NCBI GenBank assembly: GCA_947628565.1
Contig: CANRAH010000010.1
Coordinates: 1-59,771 of the forward strand
Reading direction: 5' to 3'
Source: an uncultured Bacilli bacterium
GTDB taxonomy: Bacteria > Bacillota_I > Bacilli_A > RF39 > UBA660
DNA length: 59,771 nucleotides
Every line of letters starts with the position of its first letter. Position 1 is the first letter of the stretch. Under the pieces are notes generated by a model that saw only the letters and a program-made list of their open reading frames with translations, did no database searches and was not told the DNA's origin. Shown piece after piece: positions 50,250-58,241 of this stretch. The position numbers and the translations under genes are program-made.

Positions 50250-50846
50250 ATGATACAAGTTTATAAGTTTGAAAGTGAAAATGAAGAAGATTGTAGACTA
50301 AAATGTCTAGACGAATTAGATGTATATAATAACGAAATATTAACAAAAGAATATGAAGAAAATAATAAGTTTAATATGGAAGTTATAAAAAAGGAAGATG
50401 TAAAATTATTTATAAAAGATTATCTTTTAAAAGTAACATCATTAATGGGAATTAACGCGAAGTTTGAAGTGAATGAAGAAGATGATGTATTTAGTGTTAA
50501 AATGTTTTCAGATAATAATCCTATATTAATAGGAAAAGATGGTAAAACATTGACCGCACTTCAATTATTATTAAGACAAACATTAAGTAATCAAACAAAA
50601 TTTAATATAAAAGTTAATTTAGACGCTTCAAATTATAAGATGAAAAAAGAGAAATATTTTGAAAAAGATATAAAAAATATAATAAATGATGTAATTAGGA
50701 CAAAAGATGAAATAAAATTAGATCCTATGAATTCATATAAAAGAAGAATAGTGCATGAAGTAGCTAGTGAATACTATAATATTGAAACAGAAAGTTTCGG
50801 TGAAGAACCTAATAGATATGTAGTAATAAGATATGTAGAGAAATAG
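50250..50846 (+). CDS. khpB: RNA-binding protein KhpB (Jag/EloR)
   Basis: A 198-aa protein with Jag N-terminal domain (residues 1-45), type II KH domain with GKDGKTLTALQLLLRQ (about 95-110), and R3H domain LDPMNSYKRRIVHEVASEY (about 160-178). KhpB works with KhpA on many transcripts and, in streptococci, in control of cell elongation. Adjacent to yidC, as in almost all Bacillota. AAAGGAG ribosome binding site. Confidence 0.95.
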   Translation: MIQVYKFESENEEDCRLKCLDELDVYNNEILTKEYEENNKFNMEVIKKEDVKLFIKDYLLKVTSLMGINAKFEVNEEDDVFSVKMFSDNNPILIGKDGKTLTALQLLLRQTLSNQTKFNIKVNLDASNYKMKKEKYFEKDIKNIINDVIRTKDEIKLDPMNSYKRRIVHEVASEYYNIETESFGEEPNRYVVIRYVEK

Positions 50847-50860
50847 GCTCTACTTTTTTA
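50835..50860 (+). terminator. Terminator of the rnpA-yidC-khpB operon
   Basis: GTAGAG (50835-50840) and CTCTAC (50848-50853) around the khpB stop codon, then T6. Confidence 0.78.
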
Positions 50861-50877
50861 TTTATTTCTAAAAAATA

Positions 50878-50886
50878 TGTTATAAT
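50878..50886 (+). promoter_or_regulatory. Extended -10 promoter of the A8-interrupted gene
   Basis: TGT-TATAAT (TATAAT 50881-50886), 25 nt before the ATG at 50911. No clear -35. Confidence 0.55.
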
Positions 50887-50910
50887 ATATTTTATAAAGA
50901 AGGTTTTATA

Positions 50911-51051
50911 ATGAACAAAGGATACGTGTATAAAGACGGAAAAGTATTAATAATAGATGAAAATGGAAAACAAAAAGAAACAGAATATTATGATAATTTA
51001 GATGAAATATTAATAAAAGAAAATTTAATAGAAGAAATGAAAAAAAATTAA
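50911..51051 (+). CDS. Small protein, 5' part of a gene interrupted at an A8 tract
   Basis: A 46-aa ORF with its own promoter and AAGAAGG ribosome binding site: MNKGYVYKDGKVLIIDENGK, then an acidic helix, ending ENLIEEMKKN. It stops at TAA immediately after A AAA AAT. The -1 frame stays open for 90 more codons from the same spot with ordinary codon use. If one A were added, or the ribosome slipped -1 on A AAA AAT, the product would be about 136 aa. It lies between khpB and mnmE. No family recognised. Confidence 0.6.
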   Translation: MNKGYVYKDGKVLIIDENGKQKETEYYDNLDEILIKENLIEEMKKN

Positions 51052-51320
51052 AGAAAAATAAAACGAATAGTAAAAATAATAATAAATTTTCCGTAAAAAA
51101 AGTAGAAGATAAAAATTATATTAAAAATTTAAATGTAACATTAAGTTTATTTTATGATTTAGGTTATCATGAAAAAAAATATTATAAACTTTATAAAAAA
51201 GGAAAACTTGAAAATAAATTACAAAAGTGTTGGAGTGGAGAAGCCATAGAAATAGCAAACTCTTATTTTGAAGAAAAAAGTCCAGTTTTAGAAAAAAAGT
51301 ATAAAAGAGTTAAAAATTAA
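51052..51320 (+). pseudogene. 3' part of the A8-interrupted gene (-1 frame, no start codon of its own)
   Basis: The open frame runs to TAA at 51318-51320 and reads a Lys/Asn-rich linker, then VEDKNYIKNLNVTLSLFYDL, GYHEKKYYKLYKKGKLENKL, and KCWSGEAIEIANSYFEEK near the end. There is no ATG, GTG or TTG in frame, so it cannot be translated alone with usual starts. It must be reached by frameshifting or transcript slippage at the A8 tract, or the gene is broken. A terminator overlaps its stop, which supports its being the true gene end. Confidence 0.55.
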
Positions 51321-51350
51321 TATACCAAATGAGGTATATTTTTTATTTCT
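51319..51350 (+). terminator. Terminator after the A8-interrupted gene
   Basis: AATATACC (51319-51326), 6-nt loop, GGTATATT (51333-51340), then TTTTATTTCT. Confidence 0.75.
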
Positions 51351-51384
51351 TTTTTGATATAATAACGAAGTTGGAAGTGATATT

Positions 51385-52734
51385 ATGAATGATACAATAA
51401 CTGCAATATCAACTACTTTAGGTATAGGTGCAATATCTATAATTAGAGTAAGCGGTAATGATGCAATTAAAATAGTAAATAAAATATTTAAAGGTAGAGA
51501 TTTAGAAAAAGTAAATACACATACCATTAATTATGGATATATCATGGATGGTAATATAAAAATAGATGAAGTATTAGTAAGTGTAATGCGTGCTCCTAAA
51601 ACATTTACTCGCGAAGATGTAGTAGAAATAAATACACACGGAGGAATTGCTATTACTAATAAAGTATTAGAATTATTACTTTTAAACGGATGCAGATTAG
51701 CAGAACCTGGTGAGTTTACTAAAAGAGCATTTTTAAATGGTAGAATAGACTTAATAGAAGCAGAAGGTGTTATGGATTTAATAAATGCAAAAACGGAAAA
51801 ATCTAGAAAAATAGCAATGAATGAAGTAAACGGAGAAGTATCAAAACTCATTAAAGATTTAAGAAAAAATATAATAGAAATACTTGCTAATATAGAAGTT
51901 AATATAGATTATCCAGAATATGAGGATATAGAAGAAATGACAAATAAAATAATTTTGGACAATGTAGAAAATATAACTTTAAAAATAAATAATATTTTGA
52001 AAAAATCAGAAGACATGAAAATAATTAAAGAGGGTATTAAAACTATTATAATAGGTAGTCCTAATGTAGGAAAAAGTAGTATATTAAATAGACTTCTTAA
52101 TGAAGATAAAGCAATAGTTACTGATATTGCTGGTACTACACGTGATATAGTAGAAGGTAATATTCAAATAGATGGAATAATACTTAATATATTAGATACA
52201 GCTGGTATTAGAAAAACAAATGATGTAGTTGAAAGTATAGGTGTTAAAAAAAGCCTAGATTTAATAGATGAAGCAGATTTAATACTTTATGTACTTAATA
52301 ATAATGAAAAAATTATAGAAGAAGAAAAAGATATACTTAATAAAATAAAAGATAAAAATCATATTATAATAGTAAATAAAATTGATTTAGAAAAAAATAT
52401 TGATTTATCTATGCTTGATAATTATATATTAATGTCTATTAAAGATGATGTTGGAATAGATGAATTAAGAAAGAAAATAAAAGATATGTTTAATTTAGAA
52501 AAGATTAATACAAGTGATTTTACATATCTTAGTAGTGCTAGAAGTATATCTTTATTAAAAAAAGCATTAATATCTTTAGATGATGTCAAAAAAGGTATAA
52601 AAGAAAACATGCCAGTTGATATGGTAGAAATAGATCTAAAAAAAGTTTGGAGTACTCTAGGTGAGATAATAGGTGAGACTTATTCTGATGAACTTATAGA
52701 TCAATTGTTTAGTCAATTTTGTTTAGGAAAATAA
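51385..52734 (+). CDS. mnmE: tRNA modification GTPase MnmE
   Basis: A 449-aa protein. Formyl-THF-binding N-terminal domain, helical domain, and a G domain inserted at about residues 215-370 (GSPNVGKSSILNRLL, DIAGTTRD, LDTAGIRK, NKID). It ends in the obligatory CLGK motif whose cysteine is catalytic. With MnmG it adds the carboxymethylaminomethyl group to U34 of several tRNAs. Start after GGAAGTGA. Confidence 0.97.
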   Translation: MNDTITAISTTLGIGAISIIRVSGNDAIKIVNKIFKGRDLEKVNTHTINYGYIMDGNIKIDEVLVSVMRAPKTFTREDVVEINTHGGIAITNKVLELLLLNGCRLAEPGEFTKRAFLNGRIDLIEAEGVMDLINAKTEKSRKIAMNEVNGEVSKLIKDLRKNIIEILANIEVNIDYPEYEDIEEMTNKIILDNVENITLKINNILKKSEDMKIIKEGIKTIIIGSPNVGKSSILNRLLNEDKAIVTDIAGTTRDIVEGNIQIDGIILNILDTAGIRKTNDVVESIGVKKSLDLIDEADLILYVLNNNEKIIEEEKDILNKIKDKNHIIIVNKIDLEKNIDLSMLDNYILMSIKDDVGIDELRKKIKDMFNLEKINTSDFTYLSSARSISLLKKALISLDDVKKGIKENMPVDMVEIDLKKVWSTLGEIIGETYSDELIDQLFSQFCLGK

Positions 52735-52777
52735 ATGGATATACTTCATTTTTTTTCTTGGATAATTTAAATAATTA

Positions 52778-52806
52778 TTGTTAATTATTAAAAATGATAG
52801 TATAAT
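52778..52806 (+). promoter_or_regulatory. Promoter of mnmG-rsmG
   Basis: TTGTTA (52778-52783), 17-nt spacer, TATAAT (52801-52806). Since the TTG at 52778 belongs to the -35 box, the coding start is the ATG at 52832. Confidence 0.72.
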
Positions 52807-52831
52807 ATCAGGGAATGAAGAAGGTGTAAAA

Positions 52832-54703
52832 ATGTATGAAGTCATAGTAGTAGGTGGAGGACATGCTGGTTGTGAAGCAAGCCTATCTTGTGCAAGAAAA
52901 GGGCATAAAACTTTACTTGCAACAGGAAACATAAAAAATATAGCAGATATGCCATGCAATCCATCAATTGGAGGAAGTGCTAAAGGAATAGTTGTAAGAG
53001 AAATAGATGCTCTAGGCGGAGAAATGGGGAGAAATGCAGATAAAAGTATTCTTCAAATAAAAATGTTAAATAGTGCTAAAGGTCCAGCAGTGCAAGCTCT
53101 TCGTGCTCAAGCAGATAAAATAACATATCCAAAAAATATGATAAATACATTAACTAACACCTCTAATTTAGAAATAAAAGAAACTATAGTAGAAGATTTA
53201 ATAGTAGAAAATAATGTAGTAAAAGGTATAAAACTTGAAGATGGAACTGAATTAAAAAGTAAAATAGTAATACTTACAACAGGAACATACTTAAAAGCTG
53301 ATATTTTAATAGGTGATACAAGAAAAAGACAGGGTCCACATGGTGAAAAACCAAGTAATCATTTAAGTGATAAGTTAAAAGAGTATGGATTTAATATAAT
53401 AAGACTTAAGACAGGTACACCTCAAAGAATAGATAAAAATTCAATAGACTTTTCAAAAACAAAAATAGAACAAGGTGATGATAGATACTATACATTTAGT
53501 TTTGATAATAAAGTTTATTATGATAAAGATTCACAGATTCCATGTCACTTAATTTATACAAATGAAAAAACCCATAAAATAATTAAAGATAATTTGAATA
53601 AATCAAGTATGTATGGAGGACTATCTGATATAAAAGGAGTAGGTCCTAGATATTGTCCATCTATTGAAGATAAAGTTGTTCGTTTTGCTGATAAAGAGCG
53701 TCATCAGTTATTTTTAGAACCTGAAAGTATATATTACGATGATATATATATTCAAGGCTTTTCAACAAGTATGCCATATGAAATTCAAGAAAAAATGGTA
53801 CATAGTCTAGAAGGATTAGAAAATGCTAAAATAAATAAATATGGATATGCAATAGAATATGATGCTATAGATTCAAAACAATTAAAGCAAACATTAGAAA
53901 CAAAAATTATAAAAAATTTATATACAGCTGGTCAAATCAATGGTACAAGTGGATATGAAGAAGCAGCTTGTCAAGGATTAATAGCAGGAATAAATGCTTC
54001 GCTTTCACTAGAAAAAAAGGAACCATTAATTTTAAAAAGAAATGAAGCATATATTGGGGTATTAATTGATGATTTAGTTACTAAAGGTGTAATAGATCCA
54101 TATAGACTTTTAACATCACGTGCTGAATATAGATTATTATTAAGACATGATAATGCAGATATTCGTCTTAGAGAATATGGATATAAAGTGGGATTAGTTT
54201 CTCAAGAAAAATATGATAAATTTAAAGAAAAGAAAAATCAAATAGTAACACTAACTGAATATTTAAAAAATAATAAATTAACACCCAAAAAAGAAACAAA
54301 TGAAAAATTAATAAATGTAGGAATACCAGAAATAAAAGAAAGCATGACTTTATATAATTTAATAAAAAGACCTGAAGTAAAAATCGAAAAATTACAAAGC
54401 TTTTTAGATAAAAATTACGACATAGATGTATTGGAACAGGTAGAAATAAATATAAAATATGAAGGATATATAAAAAAAGCAATAGATGAAGCAAATAAAA
54501 TGGTTGATTTAGATAACAAAAAAATACCAGAAGATATTAATTATGATAAAATACATAATTTGGCAAGTGAGGCAAAGCAAAAACTAAATCAAATAAGACC
54601 AACTTCAATAGGACAAGCATTGAGAATTAGTGGAGTAAATCCAGCAGATATATCGCTAATTATGGTATATATAAAAAAGGAGTATTTCTATGAATCAAAA
54701 TAG
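52832..54703 (+). CDS. mnmG: tRNA uridine 5-carboxymethylaminomethyl modification enzyme MnmG (GidA)
   Basis: A 623-aa FAD protein from the ATG at 52832 (GAAGGTG upstream), the standard family length. FAD site VIVVGGGHAGCEASLSCARKG, conserved CNPSIGGSAKGIVVREIDALG, GTYLKADILIGD, TGQINGTSGYEEAACQGLIAGI, and a C-terminal helical MnmE-binding domain. It partners MnmE in wobble-uridine modification. It overlaps rsmG by 14 nt. Confidence 0.98.
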   Translation: MYEVIVVGGGHAGCEASLSCARKGHKTLLATGNIKNIADMPCNPSIGGSAKGIVVREIDALGGEMGRNADKSILQIKMLNSAKGPAVQALRAQADKITYPKNMINTLTNTSNLEIKETIVEDLIVENNVVKGIKLEDGTELKSKIVILTTGTYLKADILIGDTRKRQGPHGEKPSNHLSDKLKEYGFNIIRLKTGTPQRIDKNSIDFSKTKIEQGDDRYYTFSFDNKVYYDKDSQIPCHLIYTNEKTHKIIKDNLNKSSMYGGLSDIKGVGPRYCPSIEDKVVRFADKERHQLFLEPESIYYDDIYIQGFSTSMPYEIQEKMVHSLEGLENAKINKYGYAIEYDAIDSKQLKQTLETKIIKNLYTAGQINGTSGYEEAACQGLIAGINASLSLEKKEPLILKRNEAYIGVLIDDLVTKGVIDPYRLLTSRAEYRLLLRHDNADIRLREYGYKVGLVSQEKYDKFKEKKNQIVTLTEYLKNNKLTPKKETNEKLINVGIPEIKESMTLYNLIKRPEVKIEKLQSFLDKNYDIDVLEQVEINIKYEGYIKKAIDEANKMVDLDNKKIPEDINYDKIHNLASEAKQKLNQIRPTSIGQALRISGVNPADISLIMVYIKKEYFYESK

Positions 54704-55391
54704 TTTTATTGAAGAAGTAAAATCTTTAGGTATAGAAATAACCTTAGATCATATAAAGAAATTAGATAAATATTATGAATTACTAATAGAATATAATAAA
54801 GTTATGAATTTAACAGGAATTACAGAATTAGAAGATGTATATTTAAAGCATTTTTATGATTCACTTACTATAGCAAAAATAATAAATTTAAATAAAGTTG
54901 AAAATTTATGTGATTTAGGTAGTGGCGCTGGATTTCCAGGAATAGTTTTAAAAATATTTTATCCAAATCTAAAAATAACTTTAATAGATTCATTAAATAA
55001 AAGAATAAATTTTTTAAATAAAGTTATAGATGAATTAGGATTACAAAAAATTGAAACTATTCATACAAGAATAGAAGATTATGCAAAAATAAATAAAGAA
55101 AAATTTGATGTAGTAACTGCAAGGGCAGTAGCTCCTTTAAATATTTTACTTGAACTTGGAATAAATTTAGTGAAGAAAAATAAATTTTTTATTGCAATGA
55201 AAGGTAATATAGATACAGAAACATCTTATCAAAATGCATTAAATAAATTAAATTGTTATGTTGATAAAATTATTAAGTTTAAATTGCCAGTAGAAGAAAG
55301 TAGTAGAAGTTTAATAAAAATAATTAAAATTGATACTACTCCAAAATTATTTCCCAGGAAATATTCTGAAATTAAAAGTAAGCCTTTATAA
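54690..55391 (+). CDS. rsmG: 16S rRNA m7G527 methyltransferase RsmG (GidB)
   Basis: A 233-aa protein with the SAM site NLCDLGSGAGFPGIVLKI and the start of the fold (YYELLIEYNKVMNLTGIT), TARAVAPLNILLE, and the C-terminal LPRKYSEIKSKPL-type end (KLFPRKYSEI). It methylates G527 of 16S rRNA. A Noc-box-like sequence is embedded in codons for LFPRKY near the end. The next gene is noc, as in B. subtilis. Confidence 0.96.
   Translation: MNQNSFIEEVKSLGIEITLDHIKKLDKYYELLIEYNKVMNLTGITELEDVYLKHFYDSLTIAKIINLNKVENLCDLGSGAGFPGIVLKIFYPNLKITLIDSLNKRINFLNKVIDELGLQKIETIHTRIEDYAKINKEKFDVVTARAVAPLNILLELGINLVKKNKFFIAMKGNIDTETSYQNALNKLNCYVDKIIKFKLPVEESSRSLIKIIKIDTTPKLFPRKYSEIKSKPL
55349..55362. other. Noc-binding-site-like sequence inside rsmG
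   Basis: ATTTCCCAGGAAAT differs from the B. subtilis Noc box ATTTCCCGGGAAAT at one central base. It lies 134 nt upstream of the noc start, inside the 3' end of rsmG. Confidence 0.7.
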
Positions 55392-55402
55392 GGCTTTTTT
55401 TG
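55381..55402 (+). terminator. Terminator of mnmG-rsmG
   Basis: AGCCTT (55381-55386), 3-nt loop, AAGGCT (55390-55395), then T6. The rsmG stop lies inside the stem. Confidence 0.8.
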
Positions 55403-55412
55403 TGCAAAAATT

Positions 55413-55468
55413 ATTTCCCAAAATTATTTCTCAAAATTATTGCAATATTTCCCAAAATGTTGTAAAAT
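55413..55468 (+). promoter_or_regulatory. noc promoter with three Noc half-sites
   Basis: TTGCAA (55440-55445), 17-nt spacer, TAAAAT (55463-55468). Half-site ATTTCCC occurs at 55413-55419 and again at 55447-55453, inside the promoter spacer, with a variant ATTTCTC at 55426-55432. All are in the same direction and preceded by AAATT or CAAT. Noc binding here would cover the promoter, suggesting autorepression. Confidence 0.6.
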
Positions 55469-55495
55469 GTTGATAAGAATAAAAGGAGGTGGGCA

Positions 55496-57184
55496 ATGAA
55501 CGAAACACCTAGAGTCATAGATGTCGATGTTAATGAGATATTACCTGGAAGATTTCAGCCTAGAATAACATTTAATGAAGAAGAAATATTAGAACTGACT
55601 GATTCAATAAAAGAACATGGTATTATACAACCTATTGTAGTTAGATCAATTGGAGATAAGTATGAAATAATAGCTGGAGAAAGAAGATATAAAGCAAGTG
55701 TTTTAGCGGGAAAAGAAACTGTACCAGTAATAGTTAAAAATTTGAATGATAAGGATAGTGCAGAAATAGCGTTAATTGAAAATGTTCAAAGAAGAAATCT
55801 TACGCCAATTGAAGAAGCTTTATCGTATAAAAGAATTTTAGATATGGAATATATAACACAAGAAAATTTGGCTAATAAGTTAGGTAAAAGTCAATCAGCT
55901 ATTGCAAATAAAATTAGGTTGTTAAATTTAACGGATGAAGTCCAGGAGGCTTTACTTGATAATAAAATATCAGAACGTCATGCAAGATCGCTTCTTAGAA
56001 TTAGTTCTAAAGAAGAACAAAATAATATGTTAAAAAGAATAATTGATGAAAGATTAACTGTAAGAAGAACTGATGAAGAAATAAATAAACTTTTAAGTTC
56101 AGAACGTAGTGAATTGAGTGATTCACAAGATATAATTAGAAAAGAGGATATAAATATGAATGATAATAATATAAATATGGTACCAAATCAACAACCAGGA
56201 GTTCCAAGTTTTGATGCATTTTCAGTACCACAAGCTCCAGTACCAACATTAAGCGCAGTAGAACAACCAAGTGCTGGTCCACAAAATTTTGATATATTTG
56301 CTGGAAATTCAACACCTGCAGTTGATATGCAAGGTATGAATACTATGGTTCCTCCAGTAGAACAACCAGTATCAAATGGATATAGTTTTGATATAAATGG
56401 AAATGTAATGGCAGCTCCAACACCAACACCAGCCCCAGTTCCACCAGTAGAACAACCAAGTGCTGGTCCACAAAATTTCGATATATTTGCTGGAAATTCA
56501 ACACCTGCAGTTGATATGCAAGGTATGAATACTATGGTTTCTCCAGTAGAACAACCACCAGTAATGTCACAACCAGTGGAACAGCCATCAAGCGAAGTAC
56601 CTTTTGTTGCCCCACAACCTCAAATGTCACAAAATATGCCAAATATGGTTAATAATGACATTAATAATACACCTGCAATTAATCCAGAACCATTAAATTA
56701 TCAAAATAATACGTTTAATATGGATATATTCAATCAACCTAATTTAATGGCACAACAACCATCCCCTGATTTAAATATTAATAGTGCTAATCAGCAAGAA
56801 ATTCCAACAACAGCTCCAATATTGGAAAGTACTCCAGTACAACCAGCAGAAACTCAAATTAATGTTAACACTAACGGTGTAACACAAGAAAGTGAAGATT
56901 TGTTTAGCTTTTCAGCACCAACGCCAGCCCCAGTTCCACCAGTAGAACAACAACAAATTTCAGAACAAAAGGTTGAACCAATAATAGTTACTGATTATAC
57001 AAAACAATATGATCCAGTAATGCCACAAAATAATGCTCCAACAATTGAGAAAGCTGATTTTAAAGAAGTTATAAATGCAATAAGAGATTGTTCAAAGAAA
57101 ATTGAACAATATGGATATAAAATTGAATTAGATGAATATGATTTAGCAAATATTTATCAAGTAGTAGTTAAAATTGAAAAGTAA
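55496..57184 (+). CDS. noc: Nucleoid occlusion protein Noc-like, with long Pro/Gln-rich extension
   Basis: A 562-aa protein; B. subtilis Noc has 283. Residues 1-110 are the CTPase fold (GRFQPRITF, GERRYKASVLAG, ENVQRRNLTPIEEA). Residues 110-205 are the helix-turn-helix GKSQSAIANKIRLLNL plus KISERHARSL. The four residues that give Noc rather than ParB specificity (Q173, K179, N184, R201 in Caulobacter numbering) are all present. Residues about 215-510 are low complexity, rich in Pro, Gln and Asn, with a 37-residue duplication. The last 45 residues form a folded-looking DFKEVINAIRDCSKKIEQYG module. The membrane-binding amphipathic helix of Noc is missing: the fold begins at residue 5. Confidence 0.88.
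   Translation: MNETPRVIDVDVNEILPGRFQPRITFNEEEILELTDSIKEHGIIQPIVVRSIGDKYEIIAGERRYKASVLAGKETVPVIVKNLNDKDSAEIALIENVQRRNLTPIEEALSYKRILDMEYITQENLANKLGKSQSAIANKIRLLNLTDEVQEALLDNKISERHARSLLRISSKEEQNNMLKRIIDERLTVRRTDEEINKLLSSERSELSDSQDIIRKEDINMNDNNINMVPNQQPGVPSFDAFSVPQAPVPTLSAVEQPSAGPQNFDIFAGNSTPAVDMQGMNTMVPPVEQPVSNGYSFDINGNVMAAPTPTPAPVPPVEQPSAGPQNFDIFAGNSTPAVDMQGMNTMVSPVEQPPVMSQPVEQPSSEVPFVAPQPQMSQNMPNMVNNDINNTPAINPEPLNYQNNTFNMDIFNQPNLMAQQPSPDLNINSANQQEIPTTAPILESTPVQPAETQINVNTNGVTQESEDLFSFSAPTPAPVPPVEQQQISEQKVEPIIVTDYTKQYDPVMPQNNAPTIEKADFKEVINAIRDCSKKIEQYGYKIELDEYDLANIYQVVVKIEK
56258..56368 (+). repeat. 111-bp direct repeat, copy 1 (in noc)
   Basis: Encodes 37 residues beginning VEQPSAGPQNFDIFAGNSTP and ending PPVEQP. 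It is repeated in frame at 56447-56557 with only about two base changes. Confidence 0.93.
56447..56557 (+). repeat. 111-bp direct repeat, copy 2 (in noc)
   Basis: Second copy, 189 bp after the first. Differences seen: TTT to TTC in NFDIF, and CCT to TCT, turning VPPVEQ into VSPVEQ. The near identity points to a recent duplication. Confidence 0.93.
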
Positions 57185-57197
57185 CTACTACTTTTTT
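57177..57197 (+). terminator. Terminator of noc
   Basis: AAAAGTA (57177-57183), 5-nt loop, TACTTTT (57189-57195) and further T. It overlaps the stop codon. Confidence 0.62.
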
Positions 57198-57242
57198 AGT
57201 ACATATGGCATGATTTTTCATATAATTATATGAGGTGAATAT

Positions 57243-58163
57243 ATGAAATTTGATTATACATATGGTAATCAATATTATAATTATTATTATCCAATAGGTC
57301 TTAAAAGTGTAGAATATGAAATAATGGCGAAGAAGCAATCTCAGGATATCCAACCAGGGATGGAGTATCTAATGCAACCAAGACCTGTTTTTGACAATCC
57401 TAATTACGTCGGAAGTAATAAATTAAAAAATAAAGTTGCTATTATAACAGGGGGAGATAGTGGATTAGGTAGAGCTTGTGCTGTTGCTTTTGCAAAAGAA
57501 GGCGCAAAGATTGTTATTCCATATTATAATGAACATATAGATGCAAATGAAACCAAAGAATATATAGAAAAATTAGGAGGAGAATGTATACTTTTAAGTG
57601 GAGATATAGCAGATAAAAATTTTTCTAAATATATAGTAGAAGAAACATTAAAAAAATTTGGAAAAATAGATATTTTAGTAAATAATGCAGGAGTGCAATA
57701 TCAACAAGATGATTTAATTTGTATAAGTGATGATCAATTTGATAGAACAATGAAAGTAAATATATATGGTATGTTTTATTTAACAAGAGAAGTTTTACCA
57801 TATTTAAATAGTGGTGCATCAATAATTAATCTTTCATCAGTAACTGCATTTTATGGAGATCCACAACTTATAGATTATGTTACAACAAAGGGGGCAATTG
57901 TTGGCTTTACAAGAGCATTAGCACGTAATTTAGCACTTAAAAATATAAGAGTAAATGCAATCGCACCCGGATTCTTTTGGACACCACTTCAACCAGCATG
58001 TTGGGTTAGTGAAAAAATTCCATCATTGGGTTCAGATTCAGCTATGGCACGTGGTGCAATGCCTTATGAACTTGCTTCAACATTTGTATTCTTAGCTAGT
58101 GATGATTCAAGTTATATGACAGGTCAAGTAATTCATAATAATGGTGGGCAAGTAATGGCATAG
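57243..58163 (+). CDS. Short-chain dehydrogenase/reductase (YhxC/GspA39-like)
   Basis: A 306-aa protein with a 60-residue N-terminal extension ending MQPRPVFDNPNYVGSNKLKN, typical of the larger SDR group that includes B. subtilis YhdF and YhxC. Cofactor motif TGGDSGLGRACAVAFAKEG, NNAG motif LVNNAGVQ, catalytic Ser in NLSSV, and the catalytic Tyr and Lys in DYVTTKGAIVGFTRAL. NAD(P)-dependent oxidoreductase of unknown substrate. The start ATG follows AGGTGA. The N-terminus has an unusual Tyr/Asn run (YGNQYYNYYYP). Confidence 0.9.
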   Translation: MKFDYTYGNQYYNYYYPIGLKSVEYEIMAKKQSQDIQPGMEYLMQPRPVFDNPNYVGSNKLKNKVAIITGGDSGLGRACAVAFAKEGAKIVIPYYNEHIDANETKEYIEKLGGECILLSGDIADKNFSKYIVEETLKKFGKIDILVNNAGVQYQQDDLICISDDQFDRTMKVNIYGMFYLTREVLPYLNSGASIINLSSVTAFYGDPQLIDYVTTKGAIVGFTRALARNLALKNIRVNAIAPGFFWTPLQPACWVSEKIPSLGSDSAMARGAMPYELASTFVFLASDDSSYMTGQVIHNNGGQVMA

Positions 58164-58185
58164 CAAATTTATAATTGTTTAAGAT

Positions 58186-58214
58186 AAAAATGTAGATTTT
58201 ATATCTACATTTTT
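58186..58214. terminator. Bidirectional terminator between the SDR and HD genes
   Basis: AAAAATGTAGAT (58186-58197), loop TTTAT, ATCTACATTTTT (58203-58214). Strong stem with A and T tracts on both sides. Confidence 0.85.
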
Positions 58215-58241
58215 AATTTATAAATTCATTTAATTCCATAT

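Noticed and set aside
57625-57822. Additional antisense ORFs inside the SDR, mnmG, gyrA, gyrB and clpB genes
   Set aside because: Each lies inside a confidently identified gene, is low in complexity and lacks start signals.
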